Below are positions 50,070 through 59,160 of a DNA stretch of 64,000 bases, piece by piece (positions within the stretch are counted from its first letter, which is position 1; each line of letters begins with the position of its first letter). The notes beneath the pieces are model-generated. The model had not been told where the DNA came from and made no database searches. It was given only the letters and a program-made list of their open reading frames with translations. Source of the stretch: Paractinoplanes pyxinae (GTDB lineage Bacteria; Actinomycetota; Actinomycetes; Mycobacteriales; Micromonosporaceae); the NCBI RefSeq assembly GCF_026626335.1, contig NZ_JAPNTZ010000003.1, positions 372,001 through 436,000 on the forward strand. Direction: 5' to 3'. A program made the translations under genes and the position numbers.

Positions 50070-51506
50070 TCACTTGGCGGCGGTGGCCTTCTCGGCGTAC
50101 GTCGTCGGCTCGGACGGGTGCTTCTCGGTGGGCACCGGGTCGGCGGCCTTCAGCGCTTCGGCCTCTTCGGCCGCGCGCACCAACTGGTACGGGTCGCCGT
50201 ACTCTTTCATGGCCCGCCGGGCGAAGGCCTGCTGCTCGGTCGCCACCCGCTCGGAGCGGCCGCGGCCCAGGAAGCTGACCGCCCAGTGCACCACCGTCGT
50301 GAACCTGTTCTTGAAGCCGACCAGGTAGAAGACGTGCACGACCAGCCACATGATCCAGGCGAAGAAGCCGGACAGGCGGAACTTGCCGACGCTGGCCACC
50401 GCGGAGAACCGCGAGATCGTGGCCATGCTGCCCTTGTCGAAGTACTTGAAGGGGTCGGGCGCGGGCTTGTTGCGCAGCCGCTTCTCGATCACCTTGGCCG
50501 CGTAGTTGCCGCCCTGGATGGCCACCTGGGCCACACCCGGCAGCGGGCGCCCGTCGGGGCCGGCCAGGTTCATCATGTCGCCCAGCGCGAAGATCTCGGG
50601 GTGGCCCGGGACGGTGAGGTCGGGGTTGACCATGATCCGGCCCGCCCGGTCGGTCTCGGCGCCGGCCGACTCGGCCACCTGCCGCGCCAGCGCCGGGGCC
50701 TGCACGCCGGCCGCCCACACCTTCGTCATCGACGGGATGCGCTGGTGACCGCGCTCGGACTCGACCTCGATGCCGGTCAGGTCGACGTCGACCACCTTGG
50801 TGTTGAGCTCGACCTCGACCCCCATCAGGTGCAGCTGGCGCAGCGCCCGGGTGGAGAGGTGGTCGCCGAAGGTGTTGAGCACGGCGCCGACCGCGTCGAT
50901 GAGGATGATGCGGGCCTTGCGGGGGTCGATGTGCTTGTACTGCCCGGGCAGGTTGCGATGGGCCAGCTCGGCGATCTGACCGGCCATCTCGACCCCGGTG
51001 GGGCCGGCGCCGACGACCACGAAGGTCAGCCAGCGCTCCTGCGCCTCGGGGTCGGTCTGCAGGTCGGCGATCTCGAAGGCGCCGAAGATGCGGGCCCGCA
51101 GCTCGAGAGCGTCGTCGATGCTCTTCATGCCGGGCGCGAACTCGCTGAACTGGTCGTTGCCGAAGTAGGACTGCGAGGCGCCCGCGGCGACGATGAGCGT
51201 GTCGTACTCGACCGTGTAGTCGATGCTCGGGCCGTGCACGGAGATGACCTTGTTCTCCGTGTCGACGTGCTGAGCCCAGCCGAGCTTGACGTCGACGTTG
51301 TCCTGCCGCTTGAGCACCTCACGGATGGGCGGAGCGATCTCGCCCTCGGAGAGCACGCCCGTGGCCACCTGGTAGAGCAGGGGCTGGAACAAGTGGTAGG
51401 CCGTGCCGTTGATGAGTGTGATGTCGACCGGTGCGTTGCGCAGCGCCCTGATCGCGAACAGGCCCCCGAAGCCGGCCCCGATCACTGCCACCCGATGCCG
51501 CTGCAT
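50070..51506 (-). CDS. ndh: type II NADH:quinone oxidoreductase (NDH-2)
   Basis: A 478-residue flavoenzyme that passes electrons from NADH to membrane quinone without pumping protons. VAVIGAGFGGLFAIRAL is the FAD-binding motif, VVVGAGPTGVEMAGQIAEL (about 165) the NADH-binding motif, and IFALGDMMNL the second FAD motif. LFQPLLYQVATG is an NDH-2 signature near the flavin. A hydrophobic segment near 370 (FFAWIMWLVVHVFYLVGF) attaches it to the membrane. I chose ATG 51506, after GAGGGAG. It is convergent with the STAS-kinase gene, four bases apart. Confidence 0.92.
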   Translation of the reverse strand: MQRHRVAVIGAGFGGLFAIRALRNAPVDITLINGTAYHLFQPLLYQVATGVLSEGEIAPPIREVLKRQDNVDVKLGWAQHVDTENKVISVHGPSIDYTVEYDTLIVAAGASQSYFGNDQFSEFAPGMKSIDDALELRARIFGAFEIADLQTDPEAQERWLTFVVVGAGPTGVEMAGQIAELAHRNLPGQYKHIDPRKARIILIDAVGAVLNTFGDHLSTRALRQLHLMGVEVELNTKVVDVDLTGIEVESERGHQRIPSMTKVWAAGVQAPALARQVAESAGAETDRAGRIMVNPDLTVPGHPEIFALGDMMNLAGPDGRPLPGVAQVAIQGGNYAAKVIEKRLRNKPAPDPFKYFDKGSMATISRFSAVASVGKFRLSGFFAWIMWLVVHVFYLVGFKNRFTTVVHWAVSFLGRGRSERVATEQQAFARRAMKEYGDPYQLVRAAEEAEALKAADPVPTEKHPSEPTTYAEKATAAK

Positions 51507-51688
51507 TACCACTCCCTCGGTGCTCGGTGTCTCACTTAGTAGAGCACCCTGACCAGGCCGATTATGCCGTGAGTATCAACACTGTGGAGGCCCTCGGCGT
51601 TGATTGTTTCCCCACGCGGCACGAGGAAAACCCCTTCCCGCCGCCCCGCCGACGGTTATCGTCGATGGGCTGGGGTAGATCGGCGCGC

Positions 51689-53113
51689 ATGGCAGAAGTG
51701 CGCACGAATGTGCCGGCCAGGCTCGACCGCCTGCCCTGGGCACGCTGGCACTGGATGATCGTCATCGGTCTCGGCACAGTGTGGATCCTCGACGGTCTCG
51801 AAGTCACCATCGTCGGCAACCTGTCGGGCCGCCTGGCCGAGCCCGGCAGCGGCCTGGACATCACCCAGAGCCAGGTCACCGGCCTGGGCGCGGCGATCTA
51901 CGTGCTCGGCGCCTGTTTCGGCGCGCTCTTCTTCGGCTGGCTGACCGACCGCTTCGGCCGCAAGAAACTGTTCATCCTCACGTTGGCCGTCTATCTGTTC
52001 GGTACGGCGATGACCGCGCTCAGTTTCGACGCGTGGTGGTTCTTCATCTTCCGTTTCGTGACCGGCGCCGGCATCGGCGGCGAGTACGCGGCCATCAACT
52101 CGGCCATCGACGAGCTGATCCCGGCCAAGTACCGGGGCCGGATCGACATCGTCATCAACGGCACCTACTGGGCCGGGGCCGCGTTCGGCGCCCTGCTCAC
52201 GGTCCCGATCCTGACCGCGCTGCCGGTCAGTTGGGGCTGGCGGGTCGCGTTCGGGCTGGGCGTGGTGCTCGGCTTCGTCATCCTGCTGGTCCGCCGCCAC
52301 GTGCCCGAGAGCCCGCGCTGGCTGTTCATCCACGGCCGCGGCGACGAGGCCGAGAAGCTGGTCGACGACGTCGAGAAGACGGTCGGGGGTTCGCTCGAGC
52401 CGGCCGACAAGTACATCACCATTCATCAGCGCCGCACGATCGGCTTCGGCGAGATCGCTCGTACGCTGGTCAAGAACTACCCGAAGCGGTCGGCGCTGGG
52501 CCTGTCGCTCTTCATCGGTCAGGCGTTCCTCTACAACGCCATCACCTTCGGGTACGCCCAGATCCTGCAGACGTTCTTCGACGTCCCGCCGGGCAGCACG
52601 GGCTACTACTTCGCGGTGATCGCCGTGGGCAACCTCTTCGGCCCGCTGCTGCTGGCCCGCTTCTTCGACTCCCTAGGCCGCAAGATCATGATCACCGGCA
52701 CCTACGTCCTGTCCGGCATCCTGCTGCTCGTGACGGCCTGGCTGTTCAGCGCCGGCGTGCTCAACGCGGTGACCATGACGGCGTGCTGGTGCGTGGTCCT
52801 GTTCTTCGCCTCGGCCGGCGCCAGCTCGGCGTACCTGACGGTCTCCGAGATCTTCCCCATGGAGACCCGAGCCCTGGCCATCGCCTTCTTCTACGCCGTC
52901 GGCACCGCCGCCGGCGGCATCACCGGCCCCCTCCTCTTCGCCGAATTGGTCGGCACCGGCCAGGTCGGCGACACGGTGCTGGCCTTCGCGATCGGCGCGT
53001 CCCTGATGATCGCGGCCGGCCTGGTCGAGGCCGTCCTCGGCGTCAAGGCCGAGCAGAAGAGCCTGGAAGACCTGGCCACCCCACTGACCGCCACCGACAC
53101 CAAGCCCACCTGA
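51689..53113 (+). CDS. MFS transporter, sugar/metabolite porter type
   Basis: A 474-residue permease with twelve helices. Helix one is WMIVIGLGTVWILDGLEVTIVG; the loop 2-3 motif is GWLTDRFGRKKLFIL; the PESPRWL signature after helix six (HVPESPRWLFIHGR) marks the sugar porter/MHS side of the superfamily; VSEIFPMETRALAIAFFY follows helix ten. The start is uncertain between ATG 51665 and ATG 51689; I chose the latter because it keeps the cytoplasmic leader short. It is divergent from ndh. Substrate unknown. Confidence 0.85.
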   Translation: MAEVRTNVPARLDRLPWARWHWMIVIGLGTVWILDGLEVTIVGNLSGRLAEPGSGLDITQSQVTGLGAAIYVLGACFGALFFGWLTDRFGRKKLFILTLAVYLFGTAMTALSFDAWWFFIFRFVTGAGIGGEYAAINSAIDELIPAKYRGRIDIVINGTYWAGAAFGALLTVPILTALPVSWGWRVAFGLGVVLGFVILLVRRHVPESPRWLFIHGRGDEAEKLVDDVEKTVGGSLEPADKYITIHQRRTIGFGEIARTLVKNYPKRSALGLSLFIGQAFLYNAITFGYAQILQTFFDVPPGSTGYYFAVIAVGNLFGPLLLARFFDSLGRKIMITGTYVLSGILLLVTAWLFSAGVLNAVTMTACWCVVLFFASAGASSAYLTVSEIFPMETRALAIAFFYAVGTAAGGITGPLLFAELVGTGQVGDTVLAFAIGASLMIAAGLVEAVLGVKAEQKSLEDLATPLTATDTKPT

Positions 53114-53136
53114 GCCGTCGGGCAGGACGCCGGGTG

Positions 53137-53341
53137 CTTGGCTGTCCTTGACGATGGCGGTGAAGGCGCCGAGCTTCCCGCCGCGGCGGTCGTCAGCGGG
53201 CCGCCTCGCGCGGCGGTGCTTGTAAGGGACGTTGTGGGAGACACCGATCGCGGCGCTGACTCCCCGGAGAGTGATGGCGGCTTCCCGCCCCCGACGAGCA
53301 GGTCGGCGGCGGCTGCGACAAAGAGGGTCGGCGGTGTTCAT
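53137..53341 (-). pseudogene. remnant of a TetR-family regulator gene
   Basis: Pieces of a TetR HTH are spread over three frames of the minus strand. LFVAAAADLLVGGG is followed in another frame by REAAITLRGVSAAIGVSHNV and PYKH, then in a third by RGGPLTTAAAG, then KLGAFTAIVKDSQ. Joined, they align with the first 60 residues of a TetR protein (TLRGxAxxxGVSHNxPYKH is diagnostic). No open frame covers them, and the C-terminal ligand domain is missing. At least three frame changes show decay. Confidence 0.65.
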
Positions 53342-53366
53342 CGGGGCACCGGCTCGTCCCCGGCAG

Positions 53367-53641
53367 TCATGCCGGCGCCTGGACCTCCCGCGTCCAGACA
53401 AGCGCATCCAATGCGGTGACCGCGCCGGAGTCGAGCATCTGGCATAAGTGAGCAGCCGCCACCCGATCTGGTGCCAGTGAGGGCACGTCAAGGTCCACGT
53501 CGTTGCGCGGACGCCGTGCGCCCTGTCGACTCGTCGGCGACCTCGCGTATCCGTCTGGGCTGCGTCCCGGCAGGGCGAGGTCGATATGCCGAACGGAGAA
53601 CGCACGAGCCCAGTCGAGGAATGGCGCCGCTCTGGACGTTC
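53367..53641 (-). pseudogene. 3' remnant of an unidentified gene
   Basis: A frame with strong actinobacterial codon bias reads FLDWARAFSVRHIDLALPG near its upstream end and ends VAAAHLCQMLDSGAVTALDALVW followed by six residues and TGA at 53367. Upstream it runs into a stop at 53640-53642 and has no start or ribosome site, so only a C-terminal part remains. I do not recognise the family. It ends 26 bases before the TetR remnant on the same strand, so both may be leftovers of one deleted operon. Confidence 0.4.
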
Positions 53642-55799
53642 AGTGGTCGGTGACTTCGTGGGCGGTTTGGCGGGCGACCAGCCGTACTGAGGTGAGGTCC
53701 AGCAGTTGACCGTCGGCTGCGAGCAGGCGGTTTCGGGCCTCCGCGGGGAGGGACACTGTGGAGCCTGCGGCCAGGGGGAGCAGGTGCAGGGTCAGATCGG
53801 CGCCGGGGTGCCAGCCGGCGTCGCGCAGGTTTACCAGCCAGGGGGAGCCGTCCCAGAAGCGGTCGGTGGCGGTTTGGCCGTTCACTCGTAGTTCGGCTAC
53901 GTCGCCTGCCCAATCGATGTGCAGGTGGACGTCTAGGTCGGTGGTGGTGGGGAGCTCGATGCGGTAGATCGCGGCCAGGTCGTCGAATGCTTCGGGGGAG
54001 GGGGCGGACTGGCGGCCGTCGAATTTGCCGTACGCCACGGGGACCGTCGCTGCGGGCGGGCGCACCTGGGTGAAGGTGGCCGGTGCGGTGAAGCCGACGG
54101 CGCTGGAGGAGAGGGGCAGCGGGTGGAACTGGCCGGACGAGTAGACCTGCACCGAAGGGGAGCCGGTCGACAGCGCCTCGATTCGGCCGTCCGGGCCCCA
54201 GCGCAATTCGTCGTCGGAGAGCAGCAGGCGGCGGCGGGAGTCGACCCAGATCGCGTCGGCCGTTGAGGCGGGCAGGATCAGCAGATCGAGGCCGGGCAGC
54301 CGTACGGGCTCGAAACCGGGCGTGACGGTCGACGCCTCGCCGTTCACTGAATAGGCGACGTCGATGCCGGGGGAAGCGACCAGCACGAGCGTCGGGATGT
54401 CGCCGGGCAGCACGGTGAGGACCGAGGCGGTGGCCCAGTCGAGAAGTGCGCCGCCCAGGCGCAGGCGCAGCGGCCAGCAGGCGAGTGTTCCGGGTGGGAC
54501 GTCGACCGGGGGCAGGACGAGCGTCACCGCGTCGAGCTCGATCCGGAATTGCGCCTGCCGATACGTGGGTAACGGGAAATGCGGCTGGTGCCAGGCGATG
54601 AACAGGAAGCCGCTGTCGCCGTCGCTGCGCAGCGCGTGGCGGAGCGTCGACGTGTCGTCCACGCCGTCCGGGCGTAGGGCGGGAAGGGTCGACGGCATTT
54701 CGGCTAGCCGGTCGCCGAAGGCGGCCAGGAAAGCGTGCTGCCGGCGCAGAAGAGCGTGGCTTTCGCCGAGGAGGCCGGCTTCGCCGATGGGGGCGTGGAA
54801 GTCGTAGCCGCGGCGTTGCATGTCGTTCGGGTAACCCGTGGCGTGCGATTCCTGCGCGCCGGGCGGATTGGTTCCACCGGCGTACATGTAATAACCCTGC
54901 CAGGCCGAGCCGTTGCCGAGTTTGCAGTGGGCGATCGTGGCCACGTCCAAGCCTCGGGGCCACGGCCGGCGGTGGTAGGCGGTGCCCATTCCGCCGCTCA
55001 GTTCGCAGGTGGCCGGGGGAAACAAAGGCGACGGCGTACGTGGCTGGGGCGCACTCAATCGGGCCTCGTGCAGCCGCCGCACATCGGCGCCGATGCCGGG
55101 GTCGTCCCAGACGTGCGAGAAGAAATAGTGGTCGCGGAAAGTGGGATCCCACGGGGCGTCCGCGTCGACCCAGAAGCCGTCGCCGTAGCCGCCGTAAAGC
55201 GGCAGAACCTCATCGGCCGGCAAGTCGGCGCCGCCCCACGCGGTCGCCGTCCACAATGGTGCCGACAGGCCGGCCGCCCGGGCCAGCCTTTTCAGAGTCA
55301 GCAAGTGCCCGGGCTGGTCGTAGAGCTCATTCTCGAGCTGGATGCCCAGCAGCTCGCCAGAGCCGAGCGCACCGGCCAGCTGCCCGAACCATTCCTCGAC
55401 CAGCGCCAGATAGGCCGGGTCGTCGGTGCGGTGCGCGACCGGCGCCTGCTGAACCCAATCCGGGAACCCGCCGTTCCGGGACTCGCCGTGGCACCACGGC
55501 CCGATGCGCAGCACCATTTCGAGCCCGGCCGCGCGCACTTCCTCGATGAACGCGCAGACGTCCAGGTTGCCGTCGAAGCGGGGCTTCCCGCGTTCCGGAA
55601 CGTGGTGCAGCCAGAAGACGTAGCTGGCCACCACCGTGACCCCGCCGGCGCGCATCTGGCGCAGGCGCTCGGCCCAGCGGTGGCGCGGCACCCGGCTGTA
55701 GTGCAGCTCGCCCGAGACCGGGACGACCGGCCGGCCGCCGAGCGTGAGGTGCCGGCTGGTCAGGGCGACTCCCGGCCGTACGTCCTCGTCGTTGCTCAT
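53640..55799 (-). CDS. GH35 beta-galactosidase
   Basis: A 719-residue family 35 glycoside hydrolase. The TIM barrel starts GRPVVPVSGELHYSRVPRHRW; FWLHHVPERGKPRFDGNLD is typical. The acid/base is Glu158 in LGIQLENEL, and the nucleophile is probably Glu266 in CELSGGMGTAY. C-terminal beta domains follow (about 390-719), including DLDVHLHIDWAGDVAELRVNG. No signal peptide, so it acts inside the cell, releasing galactose from imported oligosaccharides. It is divergent from the ABC importer and shares the operator region. Upstream Gly/Glu-rich codons were not included because ATG 55799 starts the conserved part. Confidence 0.88.
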   Translation of the reverse strand: MSNDEDVRPGVALTSRHLTLGGRPVVPVSGELHYSRVPRHRWAERLRQMRAGGVTVVASYVFWLHHVPERGKPRFDGNLDVCAFIEEVRAAGLEMVLRIGPWCHGESRNGGFPDWVQQAPVAHRTDDPAYLALVEEWFGQLAGALGSGELLGIQLENELYDQPGHLLTLKRLARAAGLSAPLWTATAWGGADLPADEVLPLYGGYGDGFWVDADAPWDPTFRDHYFFSHVWDDPGIGADVRRLHEARLSAPQPRTPSPLFPPATCELSGGMGTAYHRRPWPRGLDVATIAHCKLGNGSAWQGYYMYAGGTNPPGAQESHATGYPNDMQRRGYDFHAPIGEAGLLGESHALLRRQHAFLAAFGDRLAEMPSTLPALRPDGVDDTSTLRHALRSDGDSGFLFIAWHQPHFPLPTYRQAQFRIELDAVTLVLPPVDVPPGTLACWPLRLRLGGALLDWATASVLTVLPGDIPTLVLVASPGIDVAYSVNGEASTVTPGFEPVRLPGLDLLILPASTADAIWVDSRRRLLLSDDELRWGPDGRIEALSTGSPSVQVYSSGQFHPLPLSSSAVGFTAPATFTQVRPPAATVPVAYGKFDGRQSAPSPEAFDDLAAIYRIELPTTTDLDVHLHIDWAGDVAELRVNGQTATDRFWDGSPWLVNLRDAGWHPGADLTLHLLPLAAGSTVSLPAEARNRLLAADGQLLDLTSVRLVARQTAHEVTDH

Positions 55800-55859
55800 C
55801 CGCGGCCGGCGCTCGGGCTCGGACCACGGGCGGTGTTCGACAAACAACAACGATGCCCC

Positions 55860-55875
55860 CTGTAACCGGTCACAG
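55860..55875. promoter_or_regulatory. LacI-type operator, copy 1 (beta-galactosidase side)
   Basis: CTGTAACCGGTCACAG is a near-perfect palindrome with the central CG of LacI-family sites. It lies 61 bases before the GH35 start and is identical over all 16 bases to copy 2, whose centre is 90 bases away. The likely binder is the LacI protein encoded downstream of the importer. Confidence 0.8.
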
Positions 55876-55924
55876 CTTGCTGAGCTCGCACGATACCGCG
55901 CTGTAACGGGCAGGACGCAAGACC

Positions 55925-55965
55925 TTGACAATCATGAAAGCGCGCAGCACTGTAACCGGTCACAG
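55925..55965 (+). promoter_or_regulatory. promoter with LacI-type operator, copy 2 (importer side)
   Basis: TTGACA at 55925-55930 is a perfect -35. The operator CTGTAACCGGTCACAG (55950-55965) covers the place of the -10 and start site, 37 bases before the binding-protein gene. A repressor here would block the importer operon. A half-site, TGTAAC, also lies at 55902-55907 between the two operators. Confidence 0.8.
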
Positions 55966-56001
55966 GTCCATTCGAGTGACGCGCGCCACCAAGGAGCAAC
56001 G

Positions 56002-57312
56002 ATGAAGAGGACATTCGCCGGGGTGCTCGCCGCGGCGCTGATACTGACGGCCACCGCTTGCAGCAGCGACGACGGCGACGACTCCGCCGGCCAGGCCGAC
56101 CCGAACGAGAAGGTCGCGCTCACCTACTGGAGCTGGGCCCCGAACATGGACAAGGTCGTCCAGGGCTGGAACGCGGCGCACCCGAACATCCAGGTCACCG
56201 TGAACAAGCAGGACGGCGGCGACCCGGCCGTGGCCAAGCTGCTCACCGCGATCAAGGCCGGCAGCGGCGCCCCCGACGTCATGCAGGCCGAGTACCAGAA
56301 GATCCCGACGCTGGTCGCCGCGGACGCCGTGGCCGACATCGCCAAGGAGGCCGGCGACCTCAAGGCCAAGTTCCCCGAGTCGGCCTGGAACTCGGTCACC
56401 CTGGGCGGCGAGGCCGTCTACGGCGTGCCGCAGGACTCGGGCCCGATGATGTTCTTCTACCGCTCCGACGTCTTCGACAAGGCCGGGGTGGCCGTGCCGA
56501 AGACCTGGGACGAGTACGCCGCGGCGGCCCGCAAGATTCACCAGGCGAACCCGAAGCAGTACCTCGGCACGTTCTCGTCCAACGACCCGGGCTGGTTCGC
56601 CGGGCTGTCGCAGCAGGCCGGCGCCTCGTGGTGGGGCGTGCAAGGCGAGTCGTGGACGGTGGCCGTGAACGACGCCGCCACCAAGAAGGTCGCCGACTAC
56701 TGGGGTGGCCTGGTGCAGGAGGGCGTCATCGACAACAAGCCGATGTACACGCCGGAATGGAACGCCGCCCTCAACGACGGCACGCAGGTCGGCTGGCTCG
56801 GCGCGGTGTGGGGTCCCGGCGTCCTGGAAGGGAACGCGGCCTCGACCAAGGGCAAGTGGAAGACGGCCCTGCTGCCGAACTGGGACGCCGCGGCGCCCGC
56901 CAACGGCAACTGGGGCGGGTCGGCCACCAGCGTCACCTCGCAGAGCAAGCACAAGGCCCAGGCCGCCGAATTCGTGAAGTGGCTCAACACCGACCCGGCC
57001 GCGATCAAGGCCCTGGCCGGCACGGCCAACGTCTACCCGGCCGCCAACGACGCCACCAGCGTCGCGCTGACCGAGCCGCCCGCGTTCTTCAGCAACCAGA
57101 CCGATTTCTACGCTCTCGCGGCCGAGGCCGGCAAGATCACCAAACCCTTCACGTACGGTCCGAACGTCAACGTGGCGTACAGCTCCTACAACGACGCCTT
57201 CGGCAAGGCCGCCGAGTCGAAGAAGGCGGCCCAGTTCGGCGCCGCGCTCGACACCATCCAGCAGGCCACGGTGGGTGACCTGAAGAACGCCGGATTCACC
57301 GTCGCCTCATGA
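56002..57312 (+). CDS. galacto-oligosaccharide-binding lipoprotein (family 1 SBP)
   Basis: A 436-residue solute-binding lipoprotein with a short signal and lipobox ending at Cys20 (LTATAC). Mature features are VALTYWSWAPNMDKVVQGW, LLTAIKAGSGAPDVMQAEY and YGVPQDSGPMMFFYRSDVF, as in disaccharide and oligosaccharide binders. AAGGAG at 55991-55996 precedes ATG 56002. Flanking beta-galactosidase and endogalactanase suggest beta-1,4-galacto-oligosaccharides as ligand. It overlaps the next gene by 4 bases (ATGA). Confidence 0.92.
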   Translation: MKRTFAGVLAAALILTATACSSDDGDDSAGQADPNEKVALTYWSWAPNMDKVVQGWNAAHPNIQVTVNKQDGGDPAVAKLLTAIKAGSGAPDVMQAEYQKIPTLVAADAVADIAKEAGDLKAKFPESAWNSVTLGGEAVYGVPQDSGPMMFFYRSDVFDKAGVAVPKTWDEYAAAARKIHQANPKQYLGTFSSNDPGWFAGLSQQAGASWWGVQGESWTVAVNDAATKKVADYWGGLVQEGVIDNKPMYTPEWNAALNDGTQVGWLGAVWGPGVLEGNAASTKGKWKTALLPNWDAAAPANGNWGGSATSVTSQSKHKAQAAEFVKWLNTDPAAIKALAGTANVYPAANDATSVALTEPPAFFSNQTDFYALAAEAGKITKPFTYGPNVNVAYSSYNDAFGKAAESKKAAQFGAALDTIQQATVGDLKNAGFTVAS

Positions 57313-58205
57313 GGAAGTCGAGCGCGCCGTACCTGTTCCTGACCCCGGCGCTGGTGCTGTTCGCGGCTTTCCTGGCCGCGCCGATCGGCTACGCCGGCTA
57401 CCTGAGCCTGCGCCGGGTCAAGGTCAGCGGCCTCGGCCTGGGGGCCGGCGCCCGCAGTGAGGTGTGGGCGGGGCTGAGCAACTACGGCCGCTCGCTGACC
57501 GACCCGGAGTTCGTGCCGAGTGTGTTGCGCGTGGGGGCGTACGGGCTGATCGTGGTTCCCTGCATGCTCGGGCTGGCGCTGGTGCTGGCCCTGCTGCTCG
57601 ACGCCGGGCGCACCCGGGTGGGCACCTTCACCCGCACCGCGATCTTCCTGCCGTACGCCGTGCCCGCGGTGATCGCCTCGCTGCTGTGGGGCTTCCTCTA
57701 TCTGCCGCGGGTCAGCCCGATCGTCGACGTGTTGTCGGGCGTGGGCATCACCGCGCCCGACGCGCTCAGCTCGGGCTGGGTGCTCTACGCGGTGGCCAAC
57801 ATCGCGATCTGGGGCGGCACCGGCTTCAACATGATCGTGCTCTACACGGCGTTGCGGGCCATTCCGACCGACTTGTTCGAGGCGGCCCGGATCGACGGCG
57901 CCTCGGACATTCAGATCGCTTTGCGCATCAAGATTCCGGTGATCGGGCCGTCGTTGGTCATGACATTCCTGTTCTCTCTGATCGCCACCCTGCAGGTGTT
58001 CGCCGAGCCGATGACGTTGCGGCCGCTCAGCAACACCATTTCGACCACGTGGACACCCCTCATGAAGGTCTATCGAGATGCCTTCGTACGAAATGACATC
58101 TACTCCGCGGCGGCGACCTCAGTGATCATCGCGGCCGCGACGTTCGTCATCTCGTACGGCTTCCTCAAAATCGTCGGCTCGCGGGCCTTCAGCCAGGAGA
58201 ACTGA
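57309..58205 (+). CDS. ABC sugar transporter permease (MalF type)
   Basis: A 298-residue membrane protein. PYLFLTPALVLFAAFLAAPI is the first helix; the EAA loop reads LFEAARIDGASDIQIALRIKIP near 195. Its ATG sits in the stop of the binding-protein gene. With the next permease it forms the importer channel; no ATPase is encoded here. Confidence 0.92.
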   Translation: MRKSSAPYLFLTPALVLFAAFLAAPIGYAGYLSLRRVKVSGLGLGAGARSEVWAGLSNYGRSLTDPEFVPSVLRVGAYGLIVVPCMLGLALVLALLLDAGRTRVGTFTRTAIFLPYAVPAVIASLLWGFLYLPRVSPIVDVLSGVGITAPDALSSGWVLYAVANIAIWGGTGFNMIVLYTALRAIPTDLFEAARIDGASDIQIALRIKIPVIGPSLVMTFLFSLIATLQVFAEPMTLRPLSNTISTTWTPLMKVYRDAFVRNDIYSAAATSVIIAAATFVISYGFLKIVGSRAFSQEN

Positions 58206-58208
58206 GCC

Positions 58209-59096
58209 ATGGCCGTAACGACTCTGACCGAGCACCCGCCGGTCGTTCAACCGGCTCCGGCGCCGAAGAGGAACACCAGCCCGACCGCCACCGTGCTGCT
58301 TCTGCTGGGCGCTGCCTATTGTCTGCTGCCCGTGCTGTGGGTGCTGATCGCGTCGACCAAGAGCGCGAGCGAGCTGTTCAACACGTTCACCTTCGCGCCC
58401 AGCACCCACCTGTTCGACAACATCGCTTTCCTGAACAGCTATCGCGACGGCCTCTACTGGCGCTGGATGGTGAACTCGGCGATTTTCGCGGGCGGGGGAG
58501 CGGCCGTTTCGACTCTCGTCAGCGCGATGGCCGGGTTCGCCATGGCCAAGTACGACTTCCGCGGCAAGGGGCTGGCCTTCAATCTGGTGCTGGCCGGGGT
58601 GCTGGTGCCGGCCGTCATTCTGGCCGTTCCGCAATACCTGCTGCTGGCCAAGGTCGGGATGACCAACACCTATTGGGCCGTGCTGCTGCCGAGCTTCATC
58701 AGCCCGTACGGGATCTATCTGTGCCGGATTTTCGCGGCCGCGACCGTGCCGACCGAAGTGCTCGAGGCGGCCCGGATGGACGGCGCCAGCGATTGGCGCG
58801 CCTTCTACCGCGTGGCGTTGCCGATGATGCGCTCGGGGCTGGTGACCGTTTTCCTGTTCCAGTTCGTGGCCATCTGGAACAACTACATGCTGCCGTTCAT
58901 CATGCTGGGCGACGACAGATTGTTCCCGGTCACCGTCGGCCTCAGCGGCCTGCTCAACCAGGGCGCCACCCAGCCGGCCATGTACACGTCGGTCGTCACC
59001 GGGGCGTTGCTGTCGATCGTCCCGCTCGTCGTCCTGTTCCTGACTCTGCAGCGGTATTGGCGGGTCGACCTCGGCGCGGGTGCGGTGAAGGCATGA
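58209..59096 (+). CDS. ABC sugar transporter permease (MalG type)
   Basis: A 295-residue membrane protein. TVLLLLGAAYCLLPVLWVLI is helix one; the EAA loop reads LEAARMDGASDWRAFYRVALP near 185. Its start lies three bases after the preceding permease stop. Second channel subunit of the galactan-oligosaccharide importer. Confidence 0.92.
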   Translation: MAVTTLTEHPPVVQPAPAPKRNTSPTATVLLLLGAAYCLLPVLWVLIASTKSASELFNTFTFAPSTHLFDNIAFLNSYRDGLYWRWMVNSAIFAGGGAAVSTLVSAMAGFAMAKYDFRGKGLAFNLVLAGVLVPAVILAVPQYLLLAKVGMTNTYWAVLLPSFISPYGIYLCRIFAAATVPTEVLEAARMDGASDWRAFYRVALPMMRSGLVTVFLFQFVAIWNNYMLPFIMLGDDRLFPVTVGLSGLLNQGATQPAMYTSVVTGALLSIVPLVVLFLTLQRYWRVDLGAGAVKA

Positions 59097-59160
59097 CCGA
59101 TTGCACCGGAGCGGGCGAAGCGGGCGTAGGGCCAAGAGGGCTTGCCAACTGGGGCCCAGC

